DNA from: Corallochytrium limacisporum
Taxonomy: Eukaryota > Opisthokonta
Assembly: GCA_002811645.1 (NCBI GenBank)
Contig: PDIP01000032.1
Coordinates: 364,442-411,770 of the forward strand
Reading direction: 5' to 3'
Length of the DNA: 47,329 nucleotides
Shown here: positions 20,636 through 29,577 of the stretch, piece by piece
Numbering within the stretch: position 1 is the first letter of the stretch
How the letters are laid out: the number at the start of each line of letters is the position of its first letter
Notes under the pieces: model-generated
The model's database searches: none
Seen by the model: only the letters and a program-made list of their open reading frames with translations
Told to the model about the DNA's origin: nothing
Program-made: the position numbers and the translations under genes

Positions 20636-21241
20636 TTACAAAATTGTACAGTTCCGGCAGCAATCGTAATACGAGGGCACTGGCACAACCTGATCATCCT
20701 GCAGCAATGGCGTGCCCTCTGTTGCATGTGCATCGCCAGCAAGCACCTTCTTCATCTCCTTTGAGAGCACCGCCTCACCCGAGAGGCGAGCCTTCTGCAC
20801 AGCTCCTGCCCTTGCCGGCTCCCCGGAGTTTGCTCTCGATGCGGATTTGCCCTGGCCACCGTCTCCCTGTTTCTCTTCAGCAATAACCTGGTCGCCCGAC
20901 TCTAGAGGTTTCTGCTCATCGTCTGCCATGGCCTTTCCAGGTGAACTGCCGCTGGCCTCGCCCTCGATCATGTTTTCGAGGCTATTCAGAGCGGCCATTG
21001 CGTCCTGTTCCTCTTTCTCTGCTTGCTCCTGCTCCCTGGTGTATGCATCAAGGTCCTTCCTCATCTTCTTTGACCGGTTTCGACCAATCACACTTGTGAA
21101 CTTCTTGCCCACTGACCTCACCTTTTTTAGACTCTCCGTGCTGTAGGACTTAAGCCCCCGAGGGCTCTCGGAGCCAGGGGCGGCGTTGTGAGGCGAGTCG
21201 TCACGGACCTTTTGTGGCGAGTCTTCCGCTTGTGATGACAT
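20636..21241 (-). CDS. Small coiled-coil protein with CaaX-like lipidation tail
   Basis: 201 residues, family not recognised. The N-terminus is acidic and Ser/Pro-rich, residues about 35-60 are basic (LKKVRSVGKKFTSVIGRNRS), followed by a charged helix likely to be a coiled coil (KKMRKDLDAYTREQEQAEKE and on to about 93), then a disordered acidic middle. The C-terminus is YYDCCRNCTIL: Cys198-Thr-Ile-Leu is a CaaX-type box, and a terminal Leu normally selects geranylgeranylation; Cys194 and Cys195 just upstream could be palmitoylated. Together this suggests a peripheral plasma-membrane or endomembrane protein held by lipid plus a basic patch. This is inferred from the motif only. ATG at 21239-21241. 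A TATAAAA at 21251-21257 is too close to act for this start. Two strong inverted repeats lie 137-222 bp upstream. Confidence 0.7.
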   Translation of the reverse strand: MSSQAEDSPQKVRDDSPHNAAPGSESPRGLKSYSTESLKKVRSVGKKFTSVIGRNRSKKMRKDLDAYTREQEQAEKEEQDAMAALNSLENMIEGEASGSSPGKAMADDEQKPLESGDQVIAEEKQGDGGQGKSASRANSGEPARAGAVQKARLSGEAVLSKEMKKVLAGDAHATEGTPLLQDDQVVPVPSYYDCCRNCTIL

Positions 21242-21377
21242 GATTCCTGATTTTATATCCAGCTACTACTTGCACAGAGATCCTGCTAGTAATTAGACAA
21301 GGTTTAACTTTGTCGCATCAAGAACCGCCAAGTGACACACAGAAATATACATTCCTATATTGAACCAGAGCAATCTT

Positions 21378-21402
21378 AGCAACCCAGTTCAACTGGGTTG
21401 CT
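21378..21402. repeat. Perfect 12-bp inverted repeat, 1-nt centre
   Basis: AGCAACCCAGTT, C, AACTGGGTTGCT. The arms extend outward by ATCTT/AAGAT if one base is bulged, giving about 17 paired bases. Palindromic binding site or transcript hairpin. Confidence 0.85.
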
Positions 21403-21438
21403 CAAGATCACTGGAACACTCTCGCCTCAAATAGGCAG

Positions 21439-21463
21439 TTTGTGCTCTAGACTAGAGCATAAA
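21439..21463. repeat. 12-bp inverted repeat, 1-nt centre, one mismatch
   Basis: TTTGTGCTCTAG, A, CTAGAGCATAAA. Eight inner bases pair perfectly; the single outer mismatch becomes G-U in RNA. Same arm length and centre size as its neighbour 61 bp away, but different sequence. Confidence 0.8.
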
Positions 21464-22324
21464 TTTCTCCATTCCGCCATTGGCTCTGCGCACGGGCGAT
21501 GGACTAACGACCCGCGCGCCCAATTGTCGGTACGCGCCTGGTATCCTTGATATGCGCGCGACTGTCACACTGCGGCGCGCCCCCCAGCGAGGGAAGGGAG
21601 AGAGCGGCGGGCGGGAGGACAACACAGAGGAAGAGCGGGGCCCCAGCGAGACAAAGTCTATGCAGCACCGCCTCCCGCTGCTTGGCTTTGCTCACGGTCT
21701 TGCCAGCCAACGAGCGCCAGAGTGTGTGACCCGCCCCAACGCCCGTTTCTTTAGACGGGCGGGCTCCAGTGGCGGTATTTTTAGTATGGGACGCGGGTAC
21801 TGGATGGACCGGGTTGAGTCTGGTGTTTTTTTTTTTTTTTTTTTCAAGTGGTCGCTCGGGCCCCCGACCCCGAAGTGTAGGTAATGGTAAGATCAAGTTT
21901 CACACACACGTTACGGACATGTCTGCCAATGACGAGCTTTCGGCTTTCCTACCCAATATACCGTAGTTTTCGATGAGATTGCTACGACAATGGATCTTGA
22001 GCTCGGAGCGCTGACACAAGGGTTGTGCGGGGCGAAAATTTGTCTTGCCCTTTTGTTCCTATGGGCTTGTGGAGCGAGCGATAGGAAGGCAGGAAAAGGG
22101 GCCCCGGCTGTACAGCCAATCACCACCGGATCCAAATAGATGATAACCTAATTAAATAATTTAAGGGCGGGCATAGTGTACAAAGGGCACAGGGCACGGA
22201 CGAAAGGGAAAACAGCCAGCGGGGGCCCCCGAGTGTCCGCATTTCGTATTCGCTCAGGCATCGGCCGTTACCAAGCCCTTACGGTCTGTCTGGAAATTCA
22301 AGTGAGAGCACACATCTTCGGAGA

Positions 22325-22334
22325 TATTTAAGAG
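22325..22334 (+). promoter_or_regulatory. TATA-like element of CSN1
   Basis: TATTTAAGAG, 123 bp upstream of ATG 22448; identical to the word upstream of NC2-alpha. Confidence 0.35.
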
Positions 22335-22447
22335 GTTGTTAGATGTGGCAGTGGAATTCCCCTTTGGAACACAAGCGGAGACACAGAAGAGAACGACTTG
22401 CAGGCAAAGGAGGGTAGAACGATTTTGATCTCTCACTCGATCTAACG

Positions 22448-23779
22448 ATGGATATCGAGGACGCCATGGAAGTCGGCGAGCCCGCCGGAACCAGCCCTTC
22501 AGCCGATGAAGGGTACGATGTAGAGGACATCGATTTCGATATCATCGAGAACAATATAGATCTAGAAACCCTTGCCACTAGCTACACGGGAAACATTCGG
22601 ATACAGCATCTACTCTACGTAGCTGGACGGTCAAGCCCATTGCGTCAGAGCGCCCTCGAACTTGTTGAGCACTACATTAAGGAGGACACATGGAACACAC
22701 AGCTGTACCGAGAGGTTGCTGAGCAATTAAAACAAATGGACTCCAACTTTCAGCCCAACTACCACTGGGCAGAGGACATTGACCAACAAGCTGCCCAACA
22801 GAAAGATCGCCTGGAGGCTGACTTGAAGCTGCACAAGGACTCTCACATCAAGGAGAGCATTCGACTGGGACAGCACGATCTGGCGACTTTCTTCTACAAG
22901 AAGGGTGAACTACAGAATGCGAACCGCCATTACCATCGCACACGAGACTACTGCACAAATAGTCGATACATGCTGCAAATGTGCATGGACATTGTCCAAG
23001 TGGATGTAGAGCTGGGAAGCTGGAAGAGTATTCCGCAATTTGTACAAAAGGCTGAGACATTTGCAGAGTATGCGCAAGAACCCAAGATCCAAGCCAAGTT
23101 GAATTGTGCTGCAGCACTGGCTTCACTACACGCCGGCAATTACGAGGGCTGTGCCATGTCCTTGCTCAAAGTTCCGTACGATCAGGTCAACAACATTACA
23201 AGCATCATGAGCGGAGCCGATGTTGCTACCCACACCGCCCTGTGTGCTCTCGCCACCTTCGATTTGCAGCGACTGAAGCGCAATGTCTATGAGAACGCTC
23301 AGTTCTCATCGTTTCTAGAGTTTGCACCGGAAATGCGCAGTATCCTGAGCGGATTCGTCAACAGCAAATATGCGGAGTGTCTGAGTCTATTGGAACGCCA
23401 TCGTAATGACTATCTGTTAAACATGCATCTCAGCGCTCACATTGACAAACTGTGTACCGAGATTCGCACCCTGAGCATGGTTCAGTACTTTAGTCCATTC
23501 GTGAGCGTGAACCTGGCGACCATGGCACGGAACTTCAACACTGACTTGGACGGTCTTGAAAAGGAGCTCATCAAGCTCATTATGAACGATGCTATCGAAG
23601 CCCGCATCGACTCGGACCGGAAAATCCTGCAGAAGCGAGTAGTAAACGAACAGCAGGCCACGTTCCAAAAGGCCCTCCGCGTCGGTGAAGAATATGGCCG
23701 CAATGTCACGGCTTTGCTTCTGCGGACGGCATTGATTAAGGAGGGTCTCGTCATTGGTAATAAGAGCACCGGCAATTGA
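22448..23779 (+). CDS. CSN1: COP9 signalosome subunit 1 (GPS1), PCI protein
   Basis: 443-residue protein matching CSN1 in order: acidic N-terminus, then NIRIQHLLYVAGRSSPLRQS (about 49-68), a helical TPR-like repeat region (HIKESIRLGQHDLATFFYKK and onward) and a C-terminal PCI domain at about 295-400 (SLLERHRNDYLLNMHLSAHI, LSMVQYFSPFVSVNLATMAR), ending in the usual helix. CSN1 is a core subunit of the COP9 signalosome, which removes NEDD8 from cullin-RING ligases in nucleus and cytosol. The length is near that of fungal and plant CSN1. The 26S proteasome subunit Rpn7 is the closest paralogue; the spacing of the PCI end and the N-terminal LYVAGR motif favour CSN1. It converges on the GT-A-like gene with a 208-bp gap. 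Confidence 0.88.
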   Translation: MDIEDAMEVGEPAGTSPSADEGYDVEDIDFDIIENNIDLETLATSYTGNIRIQHLLYVAGRSSPLRQSALELVEHYIKEDTWNTQLYREVAEQLKQMDSNFQPNYHWAEDIDQQAAQQKDRLEADLKLHKDSHIKESIRLGQHDLATFFYKKGELQNANRHYHRTRDYCTNSRYMLQMCMDIVQVDVELGSWKSIPQFVQKAETFAEYAQEPKIQAKLNCAAALASLHAGNYEGCAMSLLKVPYDQVNNITSIMSGADVATHTALCALATFDLQRLKRNVYENAQFSSFLEFAPEMRSILSGFVNSKYAECLSLLERHRNDYLLNMHLSAHIDKLCTEIRTLSMVQYFSPFVSVNLATMARNFNTDLDGLEKELIKLIMNDAIEARIDSDRKILQKRVVNEQQATFQKALRVGEEYGRNVTALLLRTALIKEGLVIGNKSTGN

Positions 23780-23987
23780 ACAAGACTTGGAATATCAAAC
23801 GGCACAGCACTGTTTTACGTCAAGGATTTCTATTTTCTTTATCATTGAACCCATGATTAATGTGATGCAATCGTACTACTATGCTAAAACTGAATCTCTG
23901 GTAGAACAACTGTTCTTGATACTACCGAGAAGATGATCATATGACGTCGGATGAGGCTCTGCCCTCATGCACGACAAAGGAAACTAT

Positions 23988-25025
23988 TTACATTAGAGTG
24001 TCAGAAGACTCAGAGCCACGGAGATTGGAAGGAACAACATGGTGCACAACTCCACTGATGGAACCAAGCAGCTTGAGCTGGCCCCGAGGTCTGTCAAGCT
24101 TGCTCTTCATCTTGTAAATGTGCCATTTCTTGCGGCTCTCGTCGTGCCAGTTTGTCTTCCAGGTCACACGACCGTCATTGATGCGCATGAGCTTGGCCTT
24201 GGCATTTTCAGCACCAAGCAAACTCTGCTGAGTGGCAATTACGGCCACCTCTTCAACACCAGCGACAGTTTTGGGTCCTGTGTAGTAGTAGCCCTCGGAC
24301 ACGGGCAAGAAACCAGTAAGACTAAGTTTGCGCATGTTCCACAAGGCACATGTGTTCCAGGGAGCAGTCAGGCCGTCGAGTTCGTGTTCCCCTTCGCGGT
24401 GCCTGTGGCCCTTGTCCGGGAAAGCAGACCCAACGACCAGCGTGTCCTCGTCCATGACTTCGACAAGATCATGGATGGTGAATTCACGGCACTGAACTTC
24501 TACGCTGGCAAACAGAATCTGATCCGCTCCGTGCATGGCAGCGCTCTGGACCAGCGTGTTCAAGGCAGGCACAAAGTGACCCCACTGGGGAACTACCAAT
24601 ACCTCTATCTCGACAGATACGGACCCTTCAAGGTCCTGCATGGCCTTCCGCACTCCATTCACAAGCGCGTCGTTCGCTCCATCAACTGCAACTCCCACCC
24701 ATGTGCTGTAGGCCTGAGCGTTAATGACAAAGTTCTTTAGCATTTCGATATCCCGGTCATTGGTAGCCTGATCCGCGTTTCGTCGGTGCACACGCGTTGC
24801 CGTGTAAATCAATGGTAGTGATGGTGAAAACCGCAGTTCACTCTCTGATTCCGCCGTGCTGGGCTGTGACATACTTTCCTCATTCTGTGAGACACGTTTC
24901 GTGCCAGTGGCCCGTGAGGAGAGCGTTAAAGTGGTGGCGAGACTCTTTGCATCGTTGAAGACAGACCGTGCACCGCTACTGCGGCCGCGTCTTCCTATCC
25001 GCTTTGCTGGCGTTGAAACCCCCAT
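23988..25025 (-). CDS. Hypothetical protein, possible GT-A-type glycosyltransferase fold
   Basis: 345 residues from ATG 25023-25025; the frame is open to 25061 but only from TTG. The first 65 residues are basic and disordered. The ordered part starts SLPLIYTATRVHRR and has a Rossmann-like beta/alpha pattern: WVGVAVDGANDALVNGVRKA, VSVEIEVLVVPQWGHFVPAL, NTLVQSAAMHGADQILFASV, DTLVVGSAFPDKG and TAPWNTCALWNMRKL (TAPWNT at about 220-225). The succession of 'many items, random sampling of a list, ADQILFASVE' resembles nucleotide-sugar-binding GT-A folds where an acidic motif after the core strand binds metal. I do not recognise the family and see no signal peptide or membrane segment. The C-terminus is basic and Ser-rich. 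Confidence 0.6.
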   Translation of the reverse strand: MGVSTPAKRIGRRGRSSGARSVFNDAKSLATTLTLSSRATGTKRVSQNEESMSQPSTAESESELRFSPSLPLIYTATRVHRRNADQATNDRDIEMLKNFVINAQAYSTWVGVAVDGANDALVNGVRKAMQDLEGSVSVEIEVLVVPQWGHFVPALNTLVQSAAMHGADQILFASVEVQCREFTIHDLVEVMDEDTLVVGSAFPDKGHRHREGEHELDGLTAPWNTCALWNMRKLSLTGFLPVSEGYYYTGPKTVAGVEEVAVIATQQSLLGAENAKAKLMRINDGRVTWKTNWHDESRKKWHIYKMKSKLDRPRGQLKLLGSISGVVHHVVPSNLRGSESSDTLM

Positions 25026-28000
25026 CGTTGATTCGAGGGATTCTCTATCTGTGTTTTTCAAATATAAGTCACTTTCGGTCGCGTCAGACCATCATATCCT
25101 GCTGATTACCCATTTACTTCCAAAAAGCGGTGAGTGTGTTATAAGTCTAGCTCCTGAAGAAATACGTCCACAGCAGTCCTTTAAGGGAACCAGTGATTCG
25201 TCAAATACCCAATAGAAACAAAGAGCTTCCCACCATAGTCAAGTATGTCTATCTCTTGCGATGACGCATGCCATGACCTGCCACACGCGACGCACTCCAT
25301 TGGCAGGAATGGCCCCAAATGTAACGGTACATTCGTCACAAGCCGGTACGTTCCGTGACAAGATGGACCTATGACGAGCACGAAAGCTTTGGATGCGCCA
25401 TAGAACGGAAGGCCCAACCAACCGCGGCCCCATAGTATGGCAATACTCGAAACGCACCAGTCACACCTTCGTATCCGTGGCGGTGTTTGCGTGTGTGTGT
25501 CCCCGTCAACGCACGATCTGGTCCATCGGCGTGTGCTCGGTTGCTGACTTTCTTCTTATTTTATCGATGGTGCTGGGCCACCCACCGTTGTGACCGTCTG
25601 CAACAAAGACCGGTTTCGCAAGCAGAAAAAAAAAGTTTCTCACCCCGAGCAAAACTCCTAGTCACATCCGACCCAAAATGCTCCCACCGCGAAACAACCG
25701 TCCCCAACCCAACCCCGGGGCAGGAAAGAGTCTCCAACTCCGGCTACCCTCTCTACACCTCTCCTCTCCTTCACTTTCTTTGCGTCTATCGCCGCTCATA
25801 GTTTTCTTCTATAATTTTCATCAGGCCTCCTCCTCCCCAGCCTTCCCTTTGTCTTGGGTGAACAGGAGCGTAACACCACCACCCACCGCCCTTTGCTTGC
25901 TGTCTTCGGGGTTACCCCGCGCTACTCTCCCCCCCGCCTCCCTCCTTTTTTTTCCCTTTTTCTTGCGAGCGGGTCGTCACATAAAAAGAGACACACACAC
26001 GCTTAAAAAGGGACAAAAGGCGAAATTTAAAAAAGAAAAGCCAAAACGACCGGCGGTGGGGTAGGGGCAGGGCCCCGGGGAAAGCAGGAGAGGAGGGGCG
26101 TAGGAAGAAAAAGGGACGGGACTAAGGCAGAGACGATTTGGCTACCAGGGCAAAATGTGGGGAGGAGGCGGCCCCCCCCGCCCCCGGGGGGGGGGGAGGG
26201 GGAAGGACACACACCACGCACCGGGGGGTGGGTCACTTCGGTCCTCGCTTGTCACCGAATCGATCCGGTTCGTTTCGGGCCAGTTGTGGGGCCCTGTCGC
26301 TGGCGTTGCTGCGTCAGGCAGGGGCAGACACGGAGTTAGGGGTCCCAACGTTCCCAAAAAAGCCTGACACTGGCACGACGGTCGGTGTGACTCTGCAAGA
26401 ACTCTCTCCGTCTCTCTCACTATATCTAATCTCGCCACACATCCGGTAGCTTGGTGCGCCTGAAGGGAATGAAAAGTTTTTCTTCCTTCTTTCCCGCGCC
26501 TGGTCCAATCTGATAGTGAACACACTGTAGAAATCATGGACTACCCCTGGAAGCAACCCAGGAGTTGATGGATGAGGGCGGCGGTGCAAGCAGGAGAGGG
26601 AGGAAATGGGGGGAAAGTGTGTTCAGTGTTTCCCCCCCTTTTACTTTCTTGCTCCTGAAATAGTGCGATGGTGGATCACCGAGGACTAAATTTACCATCG
26701 TCCCTGCCGTCGAGAACACGCGAGTTATTTTTTGCTTGAAAAAGCAGGGGAAGGACCTAAGCGGGGTTTGGTTTGGTCACTCCGGTCGGGGGCCCATTTT
26801 ATCAACAGGACGGGAGGTGGTGGCTCGGTCAGTGCAGTGAATTCGGTAGTGAAAGTATTTGAGTGAGGTCTCGTTCGTTATCGTTCCGGAAGTCGTCATC
26901 TTCAGTTGACCGACTGTGACTTGGCCGGTGGTGCGTGGCCAGCTGCACCGCAATGCAAGTTTGCTTGAACCAATGGTAGGTGCCAGTGGAAAGCAAGAGA
27001 CTTGGGTTTGACTACGTGACATGTACCATCCTACGGCACAGTTTTTGATATTGGCAGCAAACCAGTTAGGCTGGTGCATGGCCTATGAGAGGTCCGAGTT
27101 TTGCCCTGTGTACCCGGGGGAACCGGCACACGGACCGCACAGAGTTGGTCGCTTTGCGTTTTCGTTTGTGGGGTCCGTTCCGGTCTGTCACCGATTTGAA
27201 TGGCGCCAGCCCTGCCCCTCCATCTGTACCCATCAGGTGATGCTTGGGCCTCCCCCCCCCTCCCTTCCCTTCCCTTCTTCTCCTTCCCCAGAGCGTTGGC
27301 TAGTGTTCCGTGTCTCGTCATTAACGGAATGAAATGCTAGCGAATTCACATGGCATGGAAGCATGAATGACCGCAATCTTAAACAACAACAGGAGTGATG
27401 TGATTCCTAATGGGAACGCGATCTTTAAAACAAAATGCTGTTCCTTCTTCACTCGGTCCGTTGGCACCTGCTTTTCGGTTGGCTGAAGCATTAGATGCCA
27501 CTGATGGGATTGAAAGCGGCGGCGGTTGATGACGAAAGCATACGTAGCGTAAGCCACGCTAATTTTGTACCGAACGCGTGGTAGACACTACGGCTGTTTT
27601 GGCTTTGGTCCCCTCCCCCCTCCTCCTCCCAATGGACCTGCTGGGCCCCACCTCACAACGGGGTCACTCGGCCCTAAGGGAATGTTACCTGCTGGTGATA
27701 CACTAGTATGACTTGCCATTGTCGAACATCCAAGTGATTTTGGCAGACGGCAGTCCGCAAGAGGTACATACTTGCATGCATCGGTCGTTACCATCGTTCG
27801 GCGCATTGGTGATGCGCAATTCATTCTAACCGTCTGGTAGCCAATGGCCCGCACCGACAATACATACCAACTGGACTAGCAAATTGGATTATCACTGTAT
27901 AGATTCAGTGATTCAAATTCCTCAAATCGATCCCTGGGGGCATCTACGGCGCCCAAAAAACAAAACCACCCTAAGAGGACACGGGCGATTGAAGGGCTTT

Positions 28001-28117
28001 GGTACTTCAATGACAACTTGTCCATTATCATATGATCCCCCCACAGTACATAATACGATACTGTACAGACCAAGGAGGTAACGATGAGATAGCGGGCAAG
28101 TCATATATTGTGCAAGA
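25026..28117. other. Long divergent spacer
   Basis: 3.1 kb between divergent genes. Features seen: the 13-base word GGCCCAACCAACC (25411), C-rich and purine-rich tracts (25680-26240), a C8-G-C5-G11 palindrome at 26172, and a C run at 27251. On the minus strand 27491-27321 is a 56-codon ATG frame with one hydrophobic segment, too weak to call. Nothing else supported. Confidence 0.45.
26172..26197. repeat. C8-G-C5-G11 palindrome
   Basis: C run, single G, C run, then eleven G and a further purine tract. Fourth member of the C/G palindrome set. Confidence 0.55.
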
Positions 28118-29533
28118 ATGGCAGATGATCCTGAGTCCGGTTGGGTGGACGAGGACAATGACCTGGCTTGCGTGTCTGCCGCATTCCTGAGCTATGAGAA
28201 GTTTGCATTGAAGCGCGTCGAACTGTATGAACGGAATGTATCACGACTCCAGCTGAAAGGAGTGGACGCTGAACTGCTTGGTCCTCTACTGGAAAGTAAG
28301 ATTGTCGAGCTCAAGAAATGTATCTCAGTGAACCAGCACTTTTTGTCGCGGGTAGTATCTGCCGTTGGCTTTCCAAAGCCGAAGGCGGAACACTTTGAGG
28401 CCATTGGGCAGTTCGAGTTCTCGAAGATATCTAGTGCCCTGCTTCACGTCGCGCGGGACTGGTCATCTGAGGGCAGGCTCGAACGGCGTCAGTCATACGG
28501 ATGGATTCTTACGGAGTTGAACCGGATCTATCCGTCACGGGATGACCGGGACGGAATAGAAGTCCTTGTACCAGGTTGTGGCGCTGGACGATTAGTTTTT
28601 GAACTTGCTCGTGCCGGGTATCATACTCAAGGCAACGAATACACGGCTGTCATGCTGGCAATCTCTGATTTTATGCTGAACCACGCCGGAACATGGAAGC
28701 CATCCAAACCCGAGGCAGTAAACGAAGGCGCCGAGGGAGAACAGATTTTGGCAACGTCGACCATTTCGCCTGGTAATCCGGATATTTCAGAAGAGCCATC
28801 AGATGACCAGACGCAGCAGTCACCACTTGCTAAAGCTCGGTACCCAAACCGTCCTGCTGTTGGAGGTGATGGGGCTCAAGCACGCAACCACAATTGGAGT
28901 CTCCATGCGGTGCATCCGTGGGTCCTTAGCTTCAACAATATCAGTGCGCTCGATGATCAAACATACAGAGTCATGGTACCAGATCGCTGTCCCAGCAATC
29001 ATGTGGGGCCGGTACGAAGTCAGTCCTTGGATGAGTCTGCAATGGACGAAGAGAATCAGCCGAATGATGACGATACCGCCAGCAGCCGAACTGGTGGTGG
29101 TAGGGGCAGCCTCACGAACAACACCGCACCCATGAGTATGTGCTGTGGAGAGTTTGTGCAGTCTTATGGGCCTACCAATCTTATGGCGGGATCCCAATTC
29201 GACGTGATCGCGACGTGCTTTTTCATTGACACAGCGCGGAACTTCACAACGTACCTAGACACCATTGAGCACCTTCTGAGAGATGGAGGGAGATGGATCA
29301 ATATTGGGCCGTTGCTGTGGCATTTTAGTGACATGCCGAACGAGGAGACCGTAGAGTTTACTTGGAAGGAGATCTTCCTCATCATGCGTAGCCGTGGTTT
29401 CACGGTCCAGCGCTTCAGTCAAGTCGATTGCATCTACACAGCAGCCCCGCGTCGCGGGATGACGCAACTATACCATTGTATGGCTTTTGTGGCGGAGTAT
29501 TCACCGGACGGGCAGGTTGACCTCAGTCCATGA
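28118..29533 (+). CDS. Carnosine N-methyltransferase family (N2227-like) protein
   Basis: 471-residue SAM-dependent methyltransferase of the CARNMT1/N2227 family. SAM motif I is EVLVPGCGAGRLVFELAR (148-165), followed by the family-specific GNEYTAVMLAISDFMLNH (172-189). The later motifs are FDVIATCFFIDTARNFTTYL (361-380), GRWINIGPLLWHF (391-403) and the closing VEFTWKEIFLIMRSRGF (412-428). Characterised homologues methylate the imidazole of carnosine and peptidyl or free histidine using S-adenosylmethionine; the native fungal substrate is not settled. An N-terminal helical segment (20-110) precedes the fold. Two disordered insertions (about 192-256 and 296-338) lengthen it compared with animal proteins. 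It starts at ATG 28118 and converges on the coiled-coil gene with only 44 bp between stop codons. Confidence 0.88.
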   Translation: MADDPESGWVDEDNDLACVSAAFLSYEKFALKRVELYERNVSRLQLKGVDAELLGPLLESKIVELKKCISVNQHFLSRVVSAVGFPKPKAEHFEAIGQFEFSKISSALLHVARDWSSEGRLERRQSYGWILTELNRIYPSRDDRDGIEVLVPGCGAGRLVFELARAGYHTQGNEYTAVMLAISDFMLNHAGTWKPSKPEAVNEGAEGEQILATSTISPGNPDISEEPSDDQTQQSPLAKARYPNRPAVGGDGAQARNHNWSLHAVHPWVLSFNNISALDDQTYRVMVPDRCPSNHVGPVRSQSLDESAMDEENQPNDDDTASSRTGGGRGSLTNNTAPMSMCCGEFVQSYGPTNLMAGSQFDVIATCFFIDTARNFTTYLDTIEHLLRDGGRWINIGPLLWHFSDMPNEETVEFTWKEIFLIMRSRGFTVQRFSQVDCIYTAAPRRGMTQLYHCMAFVAEYSPDGQVDLSP

Positions 29534-29577
29534 AGGATGCTAAAGAATGATTACATGTATCTATAATATTAACTACG

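Larger units (their letters stand above)
21242..22447. other. Divergent upstream region with paired inverted repeats
   Basis: 1.2 kb between two divergent start codons. It contains two strong hairpin sequences (21378, 21439), a smaller one near 21740-21761 (CGCCCGT/ACGGGCG), a poly-T run (21828-21844) and the TATTTAAG element of CSN1. No gene supported. Confidence 0.5.

Noticed and set aside
27321..27557. Minus-strand frame with a hydrophobic segment
   Set aside because: The full frame starts at GTG; from its first ATG (27491) only 56 codons remain and third positions show little bias. Not enough to call a gene.
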